A stretch of DNA of 64,000 nucleotides from TMP-86 sp039807285. Lineage in GTDB: Bacteria > Pseudomonadota > Gammaproteobacteria > Steroidobacterales > Steroidobacteraceae. A program made the translations under genes and the position numbers. The notes beneath the pieces were generated by a model. It was given only the letters and a program-made list of their open reading frames with translations, was not told the origin of the DNA and searched no databases. Below, in pieces: positions 17,861 through 26,712 of this stretch. Every line of letters starts with the position of its first letter. The first letter of the stretch is position 1. The DNA lies in contig JBGAGK010000010.1 in the NCBI GenBank assembly GCA_044226785.1, positions 47,448 to 111,447 of the forward strand, written 5' to 3'.

Positions 17861-18233
17861 GTGACAACTCCCCACGCCGCACGGCGTCGTTGAATTTTGC
17901 GTAACTCTGGAGCTTGTCCTTGAATTCCGGCTTGCTCGTGCCGGTCTGCTGCGCACCCAGGTCCTGCACATCCAGACCGAAAATGCCGGCAAACTTGGCC
18001 AGGTAATACACGTTGCCGCCGGCTGCGATCAGCGCCAGCACGTTGCGCTCGCGCACCGCGCGGCGCTGCTCCTCGTTCAGCCCGAACCGCCTGCAATAGG
18101 CATCCTCATCGGCCTTGAACGCGTCCCGGTTTTCCGCATCGTTGAACGAATAGCACATCTTGTTCAGTGCATAGCCCTTGCGGGCCGCGACTGAATCGAA
18201 AATCGGGGTGCCGGGGATCGGCTGGTCAGTCAT
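17853..18233 (-). CDS. Extradiol dioxygenase small (LigA-like) subunit
   Basis: A 126-residue homologue of the alpha subunit of protocatechuate 4,5-dioxygenase, the lid-forming partner of LigB. The GTPIFDSVAARKGYALNKMCYS and GGNVYYLAKF segments align with LigA at 34268-34657. The start at 18233 has a GGAGG site five bases upstream; an ATG at 18245 is less well placed. The C-terminus overlaps the LigB-like start, so subunits are translated in equal amounts. The pair is a second, diverged ring-cleavage enzyme, separate from the canonical lig operon. A palindrome sits 16 bases upstream. Confidence 0.88.
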   Translation of the reverse strand: MTDQPIPGTPIFDSVAARKGYALNKMCYSFNDAENRDAFKADEDAYCRRFGLNEEQRRAVRERNVLALIAAGGNVYYLAKFAGIFGLDVQDLGAQQTGTSKPEFKDKLQSYAKFNDAVRRGELSHG

Positions 18234-18248
18234 GGTGGCCTCCATACG

Positions 18249-18264
18249 CGGGCACCTGTGCCCG
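18249..18264. promoter_or_regulatory. Palindrome upstream of the LigA-like gene, candidate operator
   Basis: A perfect inverted repeat with seven-base arms, CGGGCAC and GTGCCCG, and a two-base centre. It sits in the leader of the ligA-like gene, 16 bases before its ATG, so a protein bound here or an RNA hairpin would affect expression directly. No other copy of this palindrome was noticed in the window. The binding regulator is not identified. Confidence 0.45.
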
Positions 18265-18358
18265 TGGCACAGCGTAGTCGCCGTGCACGCGCCGCCACCA
18301 TACGTACTGTCAGGGAGCGGCCTGAGGATTGTCCGCATCGGGCCCGGCCGGTAGCGGT

Positions 18359-18375
18359 ACCCGGGGCTCCCGGGT
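18359..18375 (-). terminator. GC-rich hairpin after the M20 peptidase gene
   Basis: A perfect seven-base-arm hairpin (ACCCGGG / CCCGGGT, three-base loop) begins a few bases past the M20 peptidase stop on the minus strand. It is not followed by a T-run, so it may be only a weak terminator or an RNA-stabilising stem. It would partly separate the peptidase from the ligAB-like genes downstream. Confidence 0.35.
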
Positions 18376-18379
18376 TCGA

Positions 18380-19792
18380 CTACGAGCCTTGCCGGGCGTG
18401 ATCCGCCAGCACCAGGGAAAGCGCGGCCGTCAGCTTCCTGACATAGGCCAGATGCAGGAATTCGTTGGGTCCGTGGGCGTTGGAATGTGGGCCGAGCACA
18501 CCGGTGATGAAAAACTGCGTCCCCGGAAACTGCTTGCCCAGCATGGCCATGAACGGAATGGTGCCGCCGCAGCCCGCATGCATGGCCTCGCAGCCGAAGA
18601 CCGCCTCCGATGCCCGGGCGATGCTGCGCTCGAGCCAGGGCGCAAAGGAAGGGGCATTCCAGCCATCGGTGGGCGGATCGATCTCGAAGCGCACCTGCGC
18701 TCCATATGGCGGATCCTCCTCCAGCCGCTCGCGCATCACCTTCGCGGCGCGGGCAGCGTCGCAAGTGGGTGGCAGTCGCATCGAAAGCTTCAGCGCCACG
18801 CTCGGCAGCAGGACATTGCCTGCATTGGCTACCGGCGGCAGGCCGTCGGCACCGGTCACCGCCAGACTCGCCCGCCAGGTGTAGTTGGTGATCAATTGCG
18901 CAGGGTCGGCCGAGATCGACCGCACACCGCGGGCCCAGGGCAGTCTTGCAGCAACCTCATCCCCCAGGGCCGCAGCCGCCCGCTGGATCTGCAAACGGCG
19001 GTCCCCGGGAACTTCCGACTGGAATTCCGGCAGCCGGACATCGCCGGTGAGCGGGTCTTCCAGCCGGGCCAGCAACTGCTGCACGACCCGGAACGGGGTG
19101 GCGGCAATGCCCGTACCCATCCCCGAGTGCACACCCTCCGTGAGCATGCGCACCTCGAGTCGGCCGGTGAGATTGCCGCGCAGCGATGTGGTGCACCACA
19201 GGCGCTGGTAATCGCCGCATTCGGCATCCAGGCACACCACCAGTGAGGGATCGCCCAGCGCATCGCCCAGAGCATCCAGATGTGCGGGCAGGTCGATGCT
19301 GCCGCTCTCCTCCGAGGCCTCGATCAGAAGGACGCAGCGCGCGAGTGCAACGCCCTGCTCCTTCAGGGCCATGATCGCGGCCAGCGAACCGAACAGCGCG
19401 TAGCCATCATCAGCGCCGCCGCGCCCGTACAGCCGGCCATCACGGATCACGGGCTCCCAGGGCGACAGACCCGGCGCCCAGCCGGTGAATTCCGGCTGCT
19501 TGTCCAGGTGTCCGTAGAGCAAGACCGTGCCGGGGATTTCGCCAGGAACATCTACAAGGAGAAGCGGTGTGCGTTCCGGAATCCGCCGGACCTGCACCGT
19601 CATGTCCGGTATTGCACACTGCCGGCACCAGTCGGCCATCAGCTCGATGGCCGCATCCATGTGACCCGCGGCCTGCCAATTCGCATCGAAATGCGGTGAC
19701 TTGTTGGGTATGCGGATGTAGTCCTGCAACTTCGGCAGGATGGATTCATCCCACAGACTGTCCACGCGGGCGCGCAATCGCTCCAGTTCCAT
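18380..19792 (-). CDS. M20-family metallopeptidase / amidohydrolase
   Basis: A 470-residue M20 zinc hydrolase. Metal-site motifs are visible: LLYGHLDKQPE, GRGGADDGYALFG and IEASEESGS, then a dimerisation domain and the late CGGTIPFM segment. Such enzymes cleave dipeptides or N-acyl amino acids in the cytoplasm. It lies 146 bases upstream of the ligA-like gene on the same strand, so co-expression is possible but the intervening hairpin and palindrome suggest independent control. Whether it releases an aromatic acid from a conjugate is speculation. Confidence 0.9.
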   Translation of the reverse strand: MELERLRARVDSLWDESILPKLQDYIRIPNKSPHFDANWQAAGHMDAAIELMADWCRQCAIPDMTVQVRRIPERTPLLLVDVPGEIPGTVLLYGHLDKQPEFTGWAPGLSPWEPVIRDGRLYGRGGADDGYALFGSLAAIMALKEQGVALARCVLLIEASEESGSIDLPAHLDALGDALGDPSLVVCLDAECGDYQRLWCTTSLRGNLTGRLEVRMLTEGVHSGMGTGIAATPFRVVQQLLARLEDPLTGDVRLPEFQSEVPGDRRLQIQRAAAALGDEVAARLPWARGVRSISADPAQLITNYTWRASLAVTGADGLPPVANAGNVLLPSVALKLSMRLPPTCDAARAAKVMRERLEEDPPYGAQVRFEIDPPTDGWNAPSFAPWLERSIARASEAVFGCEAMHAGCGGTIPFMAMLGKQFPGTQFFITGVLGPHSNAHGPNEFLHLAYVRKLTAALSLVLADHARQGS

Positions 19793-19851
19793 GCATGCAT
19801 GTTATCAAGTTGCGCCAGACCAGCGGCATCATCACCGCCAGAATGCCCGCA

Positions 19852-20274
19852 TCAGGTGGTGGAAGACTTCCACAGGGCCGTCAGGACCGGCAGGACCATG
19901 GGTCGCAGCCTTGCCGGCACGCGATCCAGCAGCGCAGCCTCCGAAGCCTCAACCACCCGACGGGCCCGGATCAGCGTGCTGCGGCCCGCAGCAGTGAGCA
20001 TGAGACCCTGGGAGCGTCCGTCGACCCGCTGCCGGCTGACCAGCCCCCGCCTCTGCAGTCGGGCCACCAGGGGCACCATGTTGGCCCGCTGGATGTCGAT
20101 CAGCCGACCCGCGGCGCTCTGGGTGATGCCCGGCGTGGTTGCCAGCAGCATCAGGAAGGCAACCTCCGCATGACGAAGGTGGAGTGAGGCCAGCTTCCTG
20201 TTCAACTCCGCCATCGCCGCGGTCGATGCCCGCTTCAGGACATAGCCCGGCAAATGCATCAACGGATCCTTCAT
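19852..20274 (-). CDS. MarR-family regulator of hydroxycinnamate catabolism (FerR/HcaR-like)
   Basis: A 140-residue MarR protein with the winged helix (EVAFLMLLATTPGITQSAAGRLIDIQRANMVPLVARLQRRGLVSR...DGRSQGLMLT). It is divergent from the vdh-ech-ligase operon. In several proteobacteria a MarR repressor in this position binds hydroxycinnamoyl-CoA thioesters and releases the promoter. The same role here is inferred from position. An inverted repeat at 20329-20344 in the shared intergenic DNA is a reasonable binding site. Confidence 0.85.
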   Translation of the reverse strand: MKDPLMHLPGYVLKRASTAAMAELNRKLASLHLRHAEVAFLMLLATTPGITQSAAGRLIDIQRANMVPLVARLQRRGLVSRQRVDGRSQGLMLTAAGRSTLIRARRVVEASEAALLDRVPARLRPMVLPVLTALWKSSTT

Positions 20275-20328
20275 CGGCCAGGCCAGCCCGGATGGTTGTA
20301 CATGATTCCGCCTCGATATAGACTGTTA

Positions 20329-20344
20329 TGAATTATAGCATTCA
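20329..20344. promoter_or_regulatory. Inverted repeat between marR and vdh, candidate MarR operator
   Basis: TGAAT and ATTCA arms separated by six A/T-rich bases lie 18 bases before the vdh ATG, in an AT-rich island within otherwise GC-rich DNA. MarR proteins commonly bind such imperfect AT-rich palindromes over promoters. The assignment is from position and symmetry only. Confidence 0.45.
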
Positions 20345-20362
20345 ACCCTGCGGAGTCGACCC

Positions 20363-21760
20363 ATGAAATTTCAGCGCAACAATCCCCTGACCGGCGCCGT
20401 GGCTTCTTCCGCCACGGCCATGGCTGCCGCTGACATCCCCGCCATCACGGCACGCGCCGGCAAGGCTTTTCCAGCCTGGGCTGCCACCGGCCCCAATGCA
20501 CGGCGCGCGGTGCTGATGAAGGCGGCCGCTGCACTCGAAGCGCGCGCCGAGGACTTCGTCAACGCCATGATGGGCGAGATCGGCGCCACCCGCGGATGGG
20601 CCCTGTTCAATCTCGGGCTGGCCGCCTCCATGGTCCGCGAAGCGGCTTCCATCACCACGCAGATCTGCGGTGAGGTCATCCCTTCCGACAAGCCGGGGTG
20701 CATCGCCATGGCGCTCAAGGAGCCGGTCGGCGTGATCCTGGGGATCGCACCCTGGAATGCACCGATCATCCTCGGTGTTCGCGCCATCGCCGTGCCGCTG
20801 GCCTGCGGCAATGCCGTGATCCTCAAGGCATCGGAGATCTGCCCCCGAACCCATGAGCTCATCATCGAAGCCTTTGCCGAAGCCGGCTTTCCCGAAGGTG
20901 TGGTGAACGTCGTGACCAATGCGCCAGTCGATGCGGCCGCCGTGGTCGGTGCGCTGATCGATGCGCCCGAGGTCAAGCGCATCAACTTCACGGGTTCGAC
21001 CGCCGTGGGCCGGATCGTGGCACGGCGTGCCGCGGACAACCTCAAGCCCTGCCTGCTGGAACTGGGTGGCAAGGCGCCGCTGGTCGTTCTCGAAGATGCC
21101 GACCTCGACGAAGCGGTCAAGGCCGCCGCCTTCGGCTCCTTCATGAACCAGGGCCAGATCTGCATGTCCACCGAGCGCATCATCGTGGTCGAGGCGGTCG
21201 CGGATGAATTCGCGAAGCGCTTTGCCGCCAAGGCAAAGTCCCTGACCACGGGTGATCCGCGTGAAGGCAAGGCACCGCTCGGGTCGGTGGTCGACCAGAG
21301 AACCGTCACGCACGTGAACGCATTGATCGAAGACGCCACCTCCAAAGGCGCAAAGCTCCTGTCCGGCGGCAAGGCCGAGTCGGTGCTGATGCCGGCCACG
21401 GTGGTCGACGGCGTGACTTCCAGCATGAACATCTATCGGGACGAGAGCTTCGGTCCGGTCGTGGGCATCCTGCGCGCGCGCGACGAAGAAGATGCCATCC
21501 GCCTGGCCAACGACACCCAGTATGGCCTGTCTGCCGCGGTGTTCACGCGCGATGTCGCACGAGGTCTCACCGTGGCGCGCCGCATCCATTCCGGCATCTG
21601 CCATGTCAATGGGCCCACCGTACACGACGAGGCGCAGATGCCGTTTGGCGGCGTGGGTGCGTCGGGTTACGGCCGTTTCGGCGGCAAGGCCGGCATCGAC
21701 AGTTTCACCGAGCTGCGCTGGATCACGATGGAAACGCTCCCGGGGCGATTTCCCATCTGA
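20363..21760 (+). CDS. vdh: Aromatic aldehyde dehydrogenase (vanillin / 4-hydroxybenzaldehyde dehydrogenase)
   Basis: A 465-residue NAD(P)-dependent aldehyde dehydrogenase. It shows the APWNAP segment, the FTGSTAVGR cofactor loop, ELGGKAP with the general-base glutamate, and the catalytic cysteine at residue 267 in GQICMSTER, a pattern shared by vanillin and salicylaldehyde dehydrogenases. It would oxidise the aldehyde released by the hydratase-lyase encoded just downstream: 4-hydroxybenzaldehyde from p-coumarate or vanillin from ferulate. First gene of a plus-strand operon with ech (30 bases on) and the acyl-CoA ligase, divergent from the MarR gene. The preferred aldehyde cannot be told from sequence. 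Confidence 0.92.
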   Translation: MKFQRNNPLTGAVASSATAMAAADIPAITARAGKAFPAWAATGPNARRAVLMKAAAALEARAEDFVNAMMGEIGATRGWALFNLGLAASMVREAASITTQICGEVIPSDKPGCIAMALKEPVGVILGIAPWNAPIILGVRAIAVPLACGNAVILKASEICPRTHELIIEAFAEAGFPEGVVNVVTNAPVDAAAVVGALIDAPEVKRINFTGSTAVGRIVARRAADNLKPCLLELGGKAPLVVLEDADLDEAVKAAAFGSFMNQGQICMSTERIIVVEAVADEFAKRFAAKAKSLTTGDPREGKAPLGSVVDQRTVTHVNALIEDATSKGAKLLSGGKAESVLMPATVVDGVTSSMNIYRDESFGPVVGILRARDEEDAIRLANDTQYGLSAAVFTRDVARGLTVARRIHSGICHVNGPTVHDEAQMPFGGVGASGYGRFGGKAGIDSFTELRWITMETLPGRFPI

Positions 21761-21790
21761 ACTCACGTCCCCCTCTTGCTGGAAGCCCAC

Positions 21791-22630
21791 ATGACCGACA
21801 GATCCGAAGCCGATACCGTAGCCGTCGATGTCCGCGAGGGCATTGCCTGGGTGAAATTCAATCGCCCCGAGAAGCGCAACTGCATGAGCCCGAAGCTCAA
21901 CCGCCAGATGCTGCGCGTGATCACCGACCTGGAATTCCGCGACGATGTGGGCGTGCTGGTGCTCAGCGGCGAAGGCTCGGCCTGGTCCGCGGGCATGGAC
22001 CTGAAGGAATATTTCCGCGAAACCGAAGCGCAAGGCATGGCCGGCGTGCGCGGGTCGCAGCGCGAAGCCTACGGCTGGTGGGAACGCCTTCGCTGGTACC
22101 AGAAGGTGACCATCGCCATGGTCAATGGCTGGTGCTTCGGCGGCGGCTATGGCCCGCTTTTCGCCTGCGACCTCGCCTTTTGCTCGGACGATGCGCAATT
22201 CGGCCTGTCCGAGATCAACTGGGGCATCCTGCCTGGCGGTGGCGCCGCCAAGGTCGCCACTGAGCTCATGCCCATGCGCAAGGCCATGTATCACGCCCTG
22301 ATGGGCGAGAACCTCACGGGTCCGCAGGCGGCAGCAGCCGGGCTGGTGAATGAATCCCTGGCGGCGGACCGGCTGGAAGCGCGGGTCACGGAAGTGGCGA
22401 GGTCCCTCCTGAAGAAGAACCTCGACACGCTCAAGGCCACCAAGGATGCGGTGCGTCGTGTGCGCGAGATGACCTACGACAATGCCGAGGATTACCTCAT
22501 CCGCGCCCAGGAAGCGCTGAACTGGCACGACCAGAGCGATGGGCGGCACGTCGGCATGAAGCAGTTCCTGGACGACAAGAGTTTCAGGCCAGGGCTGGGA
22601 GAGTACGACAAGGCGCGCGGTTTGCGTTGA
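21791..22630 (+). CDS. ech: Hydroxycinnamoyl-CoA hydratase-lyase (feruloyl/p-coumaroyl-CoA)
   Basis: A 279-residue crotonase-fold enzyme closely resembling Pseudomonas Ech: RPEKRNCMSPKLNRQM, AWSAGMDLKEYFRE, MVNGWCFGGGY and the catalytic glutamate 141 in GLSEINWGI. It hydrates the double bond of feruloyl- or p-coumaroyl-CoA, then cleaves the product to acetyl-CoA and the aromatic aldehyde. The start at 21791 has a GGAAG site five bases upstream. It is between vdh, which uses its product, and the ligase that makes its substrate. Confidence 0.95.
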   Translation: MTDRSEADTVAVDVREGIAWVKFNRPEKRNCMSPKLNRQMLRVITDLEFRDDVGVLVLSGEGSAWSAGMDLKEYFRETEAQGMAGVRGSQREAYGWWERLRWYQKVTIAMVNGWCFGGGYGPLFACDLAFCSDDAQFGLSEINWGILPGGGAAKVATELMPMRKAMYHALMGENLTGPQAAAAGLVNESLAADRLEARVTEVARSLLKKNLDTLKATKDAVRRVREMTYDNAEDYLIRAQEALNWHDQSDGRHVGMKQFLDDKSFRPGLGEYDKARGLR

Positions 22631-22661
22631 CCGCAGCCGTTGCGGCAATGGCGAGACCGAC

Positions 22662-24164
22662 ATGACCCGCTTCGATCCGGTGGCCTCGTACGCCGCCAGC
22701 CATCCCGATGGCCTCGCGGTGGTGGATCTGGAAACAGGACGGCGCTGGAATTACGCACAATTCCATGAAGCCGTCGACCGTCTCTCGGCATGGCTGGTGG
22801 AGAGCTTCGGTCCGGCCAGCGGTGCAAGGGTGGCAACCCTTGCAAGGAATTGCGCGGACATGCTCATCCTGCAACTTGCCGCGGTCCGGGCCGGCGCCAT
22901 CTTCACGCCCTTCAACTGGCGCCTGGCGCCGGCTGAAATAGAAGCACTGGCGGCCGACGCCCAGCCTGCAGTCCTGTTTTCGGGCGCGGGATTCACGCCC
23001 CCCGAAACTGCGGGGCAGATCCTGCCGATCGAGCATTCGAGCGCACTGGGCCGCGCGGGAACGAGGCCGCCTGCGATGGCGCGCCGTGCGTTCGATGCAG
23101 TGTCCACGCTGCTTTATACCTCAGGGACCAGCGGCCGCCCCAAGGGCGTCATGCTCTCCGAGCACAACGCCTTCTGGAGCTGCACGAACTTCATCCTGGC
23201 GAATGACGTCGGCATGCACAGCGTGTTCCTGTGCGACATGCCGCTGTTTCACACGGCGGGACTGTACACCGCCGCGCGGGTCCCTCTGCAGGCTGGAGGT
23301 TGTGTGCTGATCTCGCCGGGTTTCGAGGACAGCAAGACCCTGCAGCGCCTGAGCGATCCGGCGTTCGGCATCACGCACTACTTTTCCGTGCCGCAGATGG
23401 CGGCGCGCATCTGGAATCATCCGGAGTTCCGGCCTGAACCCCTGCAGCGACTCGTGGGCTGGACGATCGGCGGCGCACCCAACCCGAAGGATCTCACCCG
23501 GCGCTTCGTCGAGGCCGGCATCCGGATCACGGAAGGCTTCGGCATGTCCGAGAGCGGCTCGAATTTCGGCATGCCCACGCATGATCTCGATATTCTGCGG
23601 CGCAAGGCTGGAAGTTGCGGCCTGCCCTTCGTGTCCATCGAAGCACGGCTCGTCGATGCGAGGGGTTGCGACGTCCCGTCCGGGCAGGTGGGCGAACTGT
23701 GGTTGCGGGGTCCTTCCATCACCAGCGGCTACTGGAACCAGCCCGAGGCTTCCGCGAAAGCGTTCCGGGAAGGCTGGTTCATCACCGGCGATGCTGCGAT
23801 GGTCGACGAGGACGGCTTTTATTACATCATCGACCGTCGCAAGGACATGTTCATCTCGGGCGGCGAGAACGTCTACCCGGCCGAAGTCGAGGCCGTGATC
23901 GTCGAACTGCCGCAGGTGGCCGAGTGCGCCGTGGTGGGCGTACCCGATGAGCGCTGGGGCGAAGTCGGCCGCGCCTATGTCATACCGGTGCCCGGACAGA
24001 CTCTGCGCATCGAATCGGTGCTCGAGCACTGCCGGCAGCGGCTGGCGAAATTCAAGATCCCCGGAAGCATCGTGATCACCGATCAGGTGCAACGCACGGC
24101 TTCGGGCAAGGTGCAGAAGCACCTGCTGAAGCAGCGCGCCCTTCAGGAGCTGGGGAAGATCTGA
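22662..24164 (+). CDS. Hydroxycinnamate:CoA ligase (acyl-adenylating enzyme)
   Basis: A 500-residue ANL-superfamily ligase. It carries the P-loop YTSGTSGRPKGVM, the EGFGMSESG adenylate motif, the GWFITGDAA segment, the DRRKDMFISGGENVYP hinge region and the C-terminal catalytic lysine in RTASGKVQK. It would activate ferulate, p-coumarate or caffeate to the CoA thioester for Ech. It is about 100 residues shorter than the Pseudomonas Fcs proteins and belongs to the general class I acyl-CoA ligase branch, so the role comes mainly from operon context. It converges with the MFS gene, leaving 21 bases. Confidence 0.88.
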   Translation: MTRFDPVASYAASHPDGLAVVDLETGRRWNYAQFHEAVDRLSAWLVESFGPASGARVATLARNCADMLILQLAAVRAGAIFTPFNWRLAPAEIEALAADAQPAVLFSGAGFTPPETAGQILPIEHSSALGRAGTRPPAMARRAFDAVSTLLYTSGTSGRPKGVMLSEHNAFWSCTNFILANDVGMHSVFLCDMPLFHTAGLYTAARVPLQAGGCVLISPGFEDSKTLQRLSDPAFGITHYFSVPQMAARIWNHPEFRPEPLQRLVGWTIGGAPNPKDLTRRFVEAGIRITEGFGMSESGSNFGMPTHDLDILRRKAGSCGLPFVSIEARLVDARGCDVPSGQVGELWLRGPSITSGYWNQPEASAKAFREGWFITGDAAMVDEDGFYYIIDRRKDMFISGGENVYPAEVEAVIVELPQVAECAVVGVPDERWGEVGRAYVIPVPGQTLRIESVLEHCRQRLAKFKIPGSIVITDQVQRTASGKVQKHLLKQRALQELGKI

Positions 24165-24185
24165 CGGGAAAGGTCCGACACGGAA

Positions 24186-25430
24186 TCAGCCAGGGCCTTC
24201 TGCCGGAGGCTCCGCCGGGGATACACGAGACACACGCACCGTCACGAAAGCCAGGGCGAGCGCTCCAACGCTGACCATGATCACAATGGGCAGGACCTTC
24301 ATCAGCAACTGTGACGTATCCAGGCCCTCGGCTTTCCATGCGCCGCCCAACTTCGGTCCCACCACGGCGCCCAGTCTTCCAATGGCCACTGCAATGCCCA
24401 CGCCCAGCCCGCGCGTCAGCACGGGATAGATCAGCGGCGCCGTGGCATACAGAAACGCAAGCAACGCCTGCACCGCGCAACCCAGCGCCAGTACGATGAC
24501 GAAGAGGCCAGCGGCCTGAGCGTGGCTTTGAGCCAGCAGGTAGAACAGGAGTGGCATCGAAAACGCCGTCAGGCCCACGGCGGGCAGCCGCCGGGCGCCG
24601 CCCAGGAACGCGCCGATGCCGGCTGCTGCAATGGCGCCACCTGCGTTGAAGGCGATCTGTGTCTGCGCCGCACCCGTCGAACTCATGCCGCGCCCCATCA
24701 TCAGCATGGGCATCCAGTTGAGAAGCAGATACAGAATGAAGAGCCCGAAAAAGAAGCTCGCCCACAGCAGGAGCGATGGAAGTGCGCGACCCTCGCCCAT
24801 GATCCGGCCCAGCCGGTTGTCTGCTCCACCTCCGCTCTGGATGTTGGCCTGGTGCTTGCGATTGAACTCAGCGGATTCGGGCAGATAGCGCGCCATCAGT
24901 CCGGCCATGATCAGAGGCAGGAACCCGCCGGCGACGAACAACGACCGCCAGTGCCCGGCGGGAATCATCATGGCAATCAGGCTGATCAGGGCGCCGCCCA
25001 CCGGCATGGCAGCAAACACCAGGGTCAGATTCGAGTGGCGGGAGCGATCGGGAGACTCCTCCGAGACCATCGCCAGCAGATTGGGCATGGCACCACCCAG
25101 CCCGAATCCCGTGAACAGCCGCGCCCAGGTGAGCTGCAGGATGTCCTGCGAGGCCGCCGTCAGCAGCGAGCAAACACCGAACAATGCAACCGAGACGACC
25201 AGGACCGTCTTGCGCCCGTGACGGTCCGACATCCAGCCGCCGGCCAGGGCACCCAGAAGCAATCCGAGAGTGCTGGAACTGAAAAACGTGCCAAGCCGCT
25301 CGGGCGTCGGGCTGAACTGTGCGGCAATGCCGGCAGCCGCCACTCCCGCCACCTGGACATCCATGCCCTCGCACATGGCCGCGAGGATGCACAGACCGAC
25401 CGCGATGCCTGCCTTGCCTGAAGCACTCAT
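24186..25430 (-). CDS. MFS aromatic acid:proton symporter
   Basis: About 414 residues and 12 membrane spans. The first loop motif DRHGRK and the GDRxGR-like region, with EGMDVQVAGVAA in the first helix, fit the aromatic acid:H+ symporter family (PcaK, MhpT, BenK relatives). It would bring in 4-hydroxybenzoate or a hydroxycinnamate. The start at 25430 is chosen because earlier codons are not membrane-like. It follows pobA by 19 bases on the same strand, which favours 4-hydroxybenzoate as substrate. Specificity is inferred. Confidence 0.87.
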   Translation of the reverse strand: MSASGKAGIAVGLCILAAMCEGMDVQVAGVAAAGIAAQFSPTPERLGTFFSSSTLGLLLGALAGGWMSDRHGRKTVLVVSVALFGVCSLLTAASQDILQLTWARLFTGFGLGGAMPNLLAMVSEESPDRSRHSNLTLVFAAMPVGGALISLIAMMIPAGHWRSLFVAGGFLPLIMAGLMARYLPESAEFNRKHQANIQSGGGADNRLGRIMGEGRALPSLLLWASFFFGLFILYLLLNWMPMLMMGRGMSSTGAAQTQIAFNAGGAIAAAGIGAFLGGARRLPAVGLTAFSMPLLFYLLAQSHAQAAGLFVIVLALGCAVQALLAFLYATAPLIYPVLTRGLGVGIAVAIGRLGAVVGPKLGGAWKAEGLDTSQLLMKVLPIVIMVSVGALALAFVTVRVSRVSPAEPPAEGPG

Positions 25431-25449
25431 CCCCGGCACCTGCCCCTGC

Positions 25450-26640
25450 TCAGATGGAAATTGGCAGCCCGACGTAATTTTCCGCCATGCTTCGCGAGCC
25501 TGCCTCCGACGCCGCAATATATCGCAGTTCAGCCAGCTGCAATCGATGCGCGAAGGGGTCATCGGAGAACCGGTGCATCAGTGTGGTGAACCACCAGGAA
25601 AACCGGGTCGCTTTCCACACCCGGTCCAGGGCGCGTCGCGAATACTCATCGAGCAATGTGGAACGGCCTGATCGCGCGTGTTCGATGATCGCCTCGGCCA
25701 GCACTTGCACATCGGCTGCGGCGAGATTCAGTCCCTTGGCGCCCGTGGGCGGCACGATGTGTGCGGCATCGCCGACGAGGAACAGGCGGCCGAAGCGCAT
25801 GGGCTCGGTGACGAAACTGCGCAGCGGCGCGATGCTCTTTTCGATCGACGGGCCGGTCACGAGGCGCGCGGCATGGCGTTCCGGCAGGCGCTGCCGCAAT
25901 TCCTCCCAGAACCGCTCGTCCGGCCATTGTTCGACCGTGTCGCCTTGCGGACACTGGACATAGCAGCGCACCCGCTGATGCGAACGCATGCTGCACAGCG
26001 CGAAGCCGCGGGCATGATTGGCGTACACGAGCTCATCGGCCAGCGGCGGCACATCGGCCAGAACGCCCAGCCAGCCGAAAGGATAGGTGCGCAGGAATTC
26101 GCTCAGTGCCTCGCGCGGCACGCTGGCACGCGAGACGCCATGAAACCCGTCGCACCCGGCGATGAAGTCACATTGAATCTCCTGCCGGCGACCGTCCGTG
26201 GTGAAACTCACCCGCGGAGTCGTGCCGGAAAACCCGTGCAGGACGACATCCGCCGCCTGCCACACGATGGCACCGGTCTGCCGTTCGCATTCATCCGCCA
26301 GATGCTTCTGGATCTCGGTCTGGCCATAGACCAGCACACTCTTGCCCGTGAGACCCTTCAGGTCGATGCGATGCTGCCCGCCTTCGAAAGCCAGCTCGAA
26401 ACCGTCGTGAACCAGGCCCTCGCGCCGCATGACATCGCCGATGCCGGCCTCTCGCAGCAACTCCACGGTAGTCCACTCCAGAAGGCCGGCGCGGATACGC
26501 GCCTCCACATGGGCGCGGGTATGGCGCTCCAGCACGATGGATTCGATGCCGTGCCGGCGCAGCAGCAGGGCCAGCATCAGGCCCGAGGGTCCGCCGCCGA
26601 TGATGACGACCTGGGTTCGAAGTGCGGATATCGATGACAT
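25450..26640 (-). CDS. pobA: 4-hydroxybenzoate 3-monooxygenase
   Basis: A 396-residue FAD monooxygenase of the PobA family, close to the usual 394. It has the GGGPSGLMLALLLRRHGI dinucleotide fold, the ERHTRAHVEARIRAGLLE segment, the DG motif (GCDGFHGVSR) and the GDAAHIVPPTGAKGLNLA flavin motif. It hydroxylates 4-hydroxybenzoate to protocatechuate with NADPH and O2, linking the p-coumarate and 4-hydroxybenzoate routes to the lig operon. The start at 26640 gives a family-sized protein. It is divergent from an AraC regulator and followed by a transporter. Confidence 0.95.
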   Translation of the reverse strand: MSSISALRTQVVIIGGGPSGLMLALLLRRHGIESIVLERHTRAHVEARIRAGLLEWTTVELLREAGIGDVMRREGLVHDGFELAFEGGQHRIDLKGLTGKSVLVYGQTEIQKHLADECERQTGAIVWQAADVVLHGFSGTTPRVSFTTDGRRQEIQCDFIAGCDGFHGVSRASVPREALSEFLRTYPFGWLGVLADVPPLADELVYANHARGFALCSMRSHQRVRCYVQCPQGDTVEQWPDERFWEELRQRLPERHAARLVTGPSIEKSIAPLRSFVTEPMRFGRLFLVGDAAHIVPPTGAKGLNLAAADVQVLAEAIIEHARSGRSTLLDEYSRRALDRVWKATRFSWWFTTLMHRFSDDPFAHRLQLAELRYIAASEAGSRSMAENYVGLPISI

Positions 26641-26712
26641 GAGAGCCAGCTTGCCGACCGGCGGCCCGGCGAAGAAATGGACGCGGCGGCCAGATACTTG
26701 TACTTTTCCGTC

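Noticed and set aside
20342..22663. A 773-codon open frame antisense to vdh and ech
   Set aside because: Long antisense frames are expected in high-GC genes with strong codon bias. Its translation is rich in H, R, D and G with no domain, while the plus strand carries two clear enzymes.
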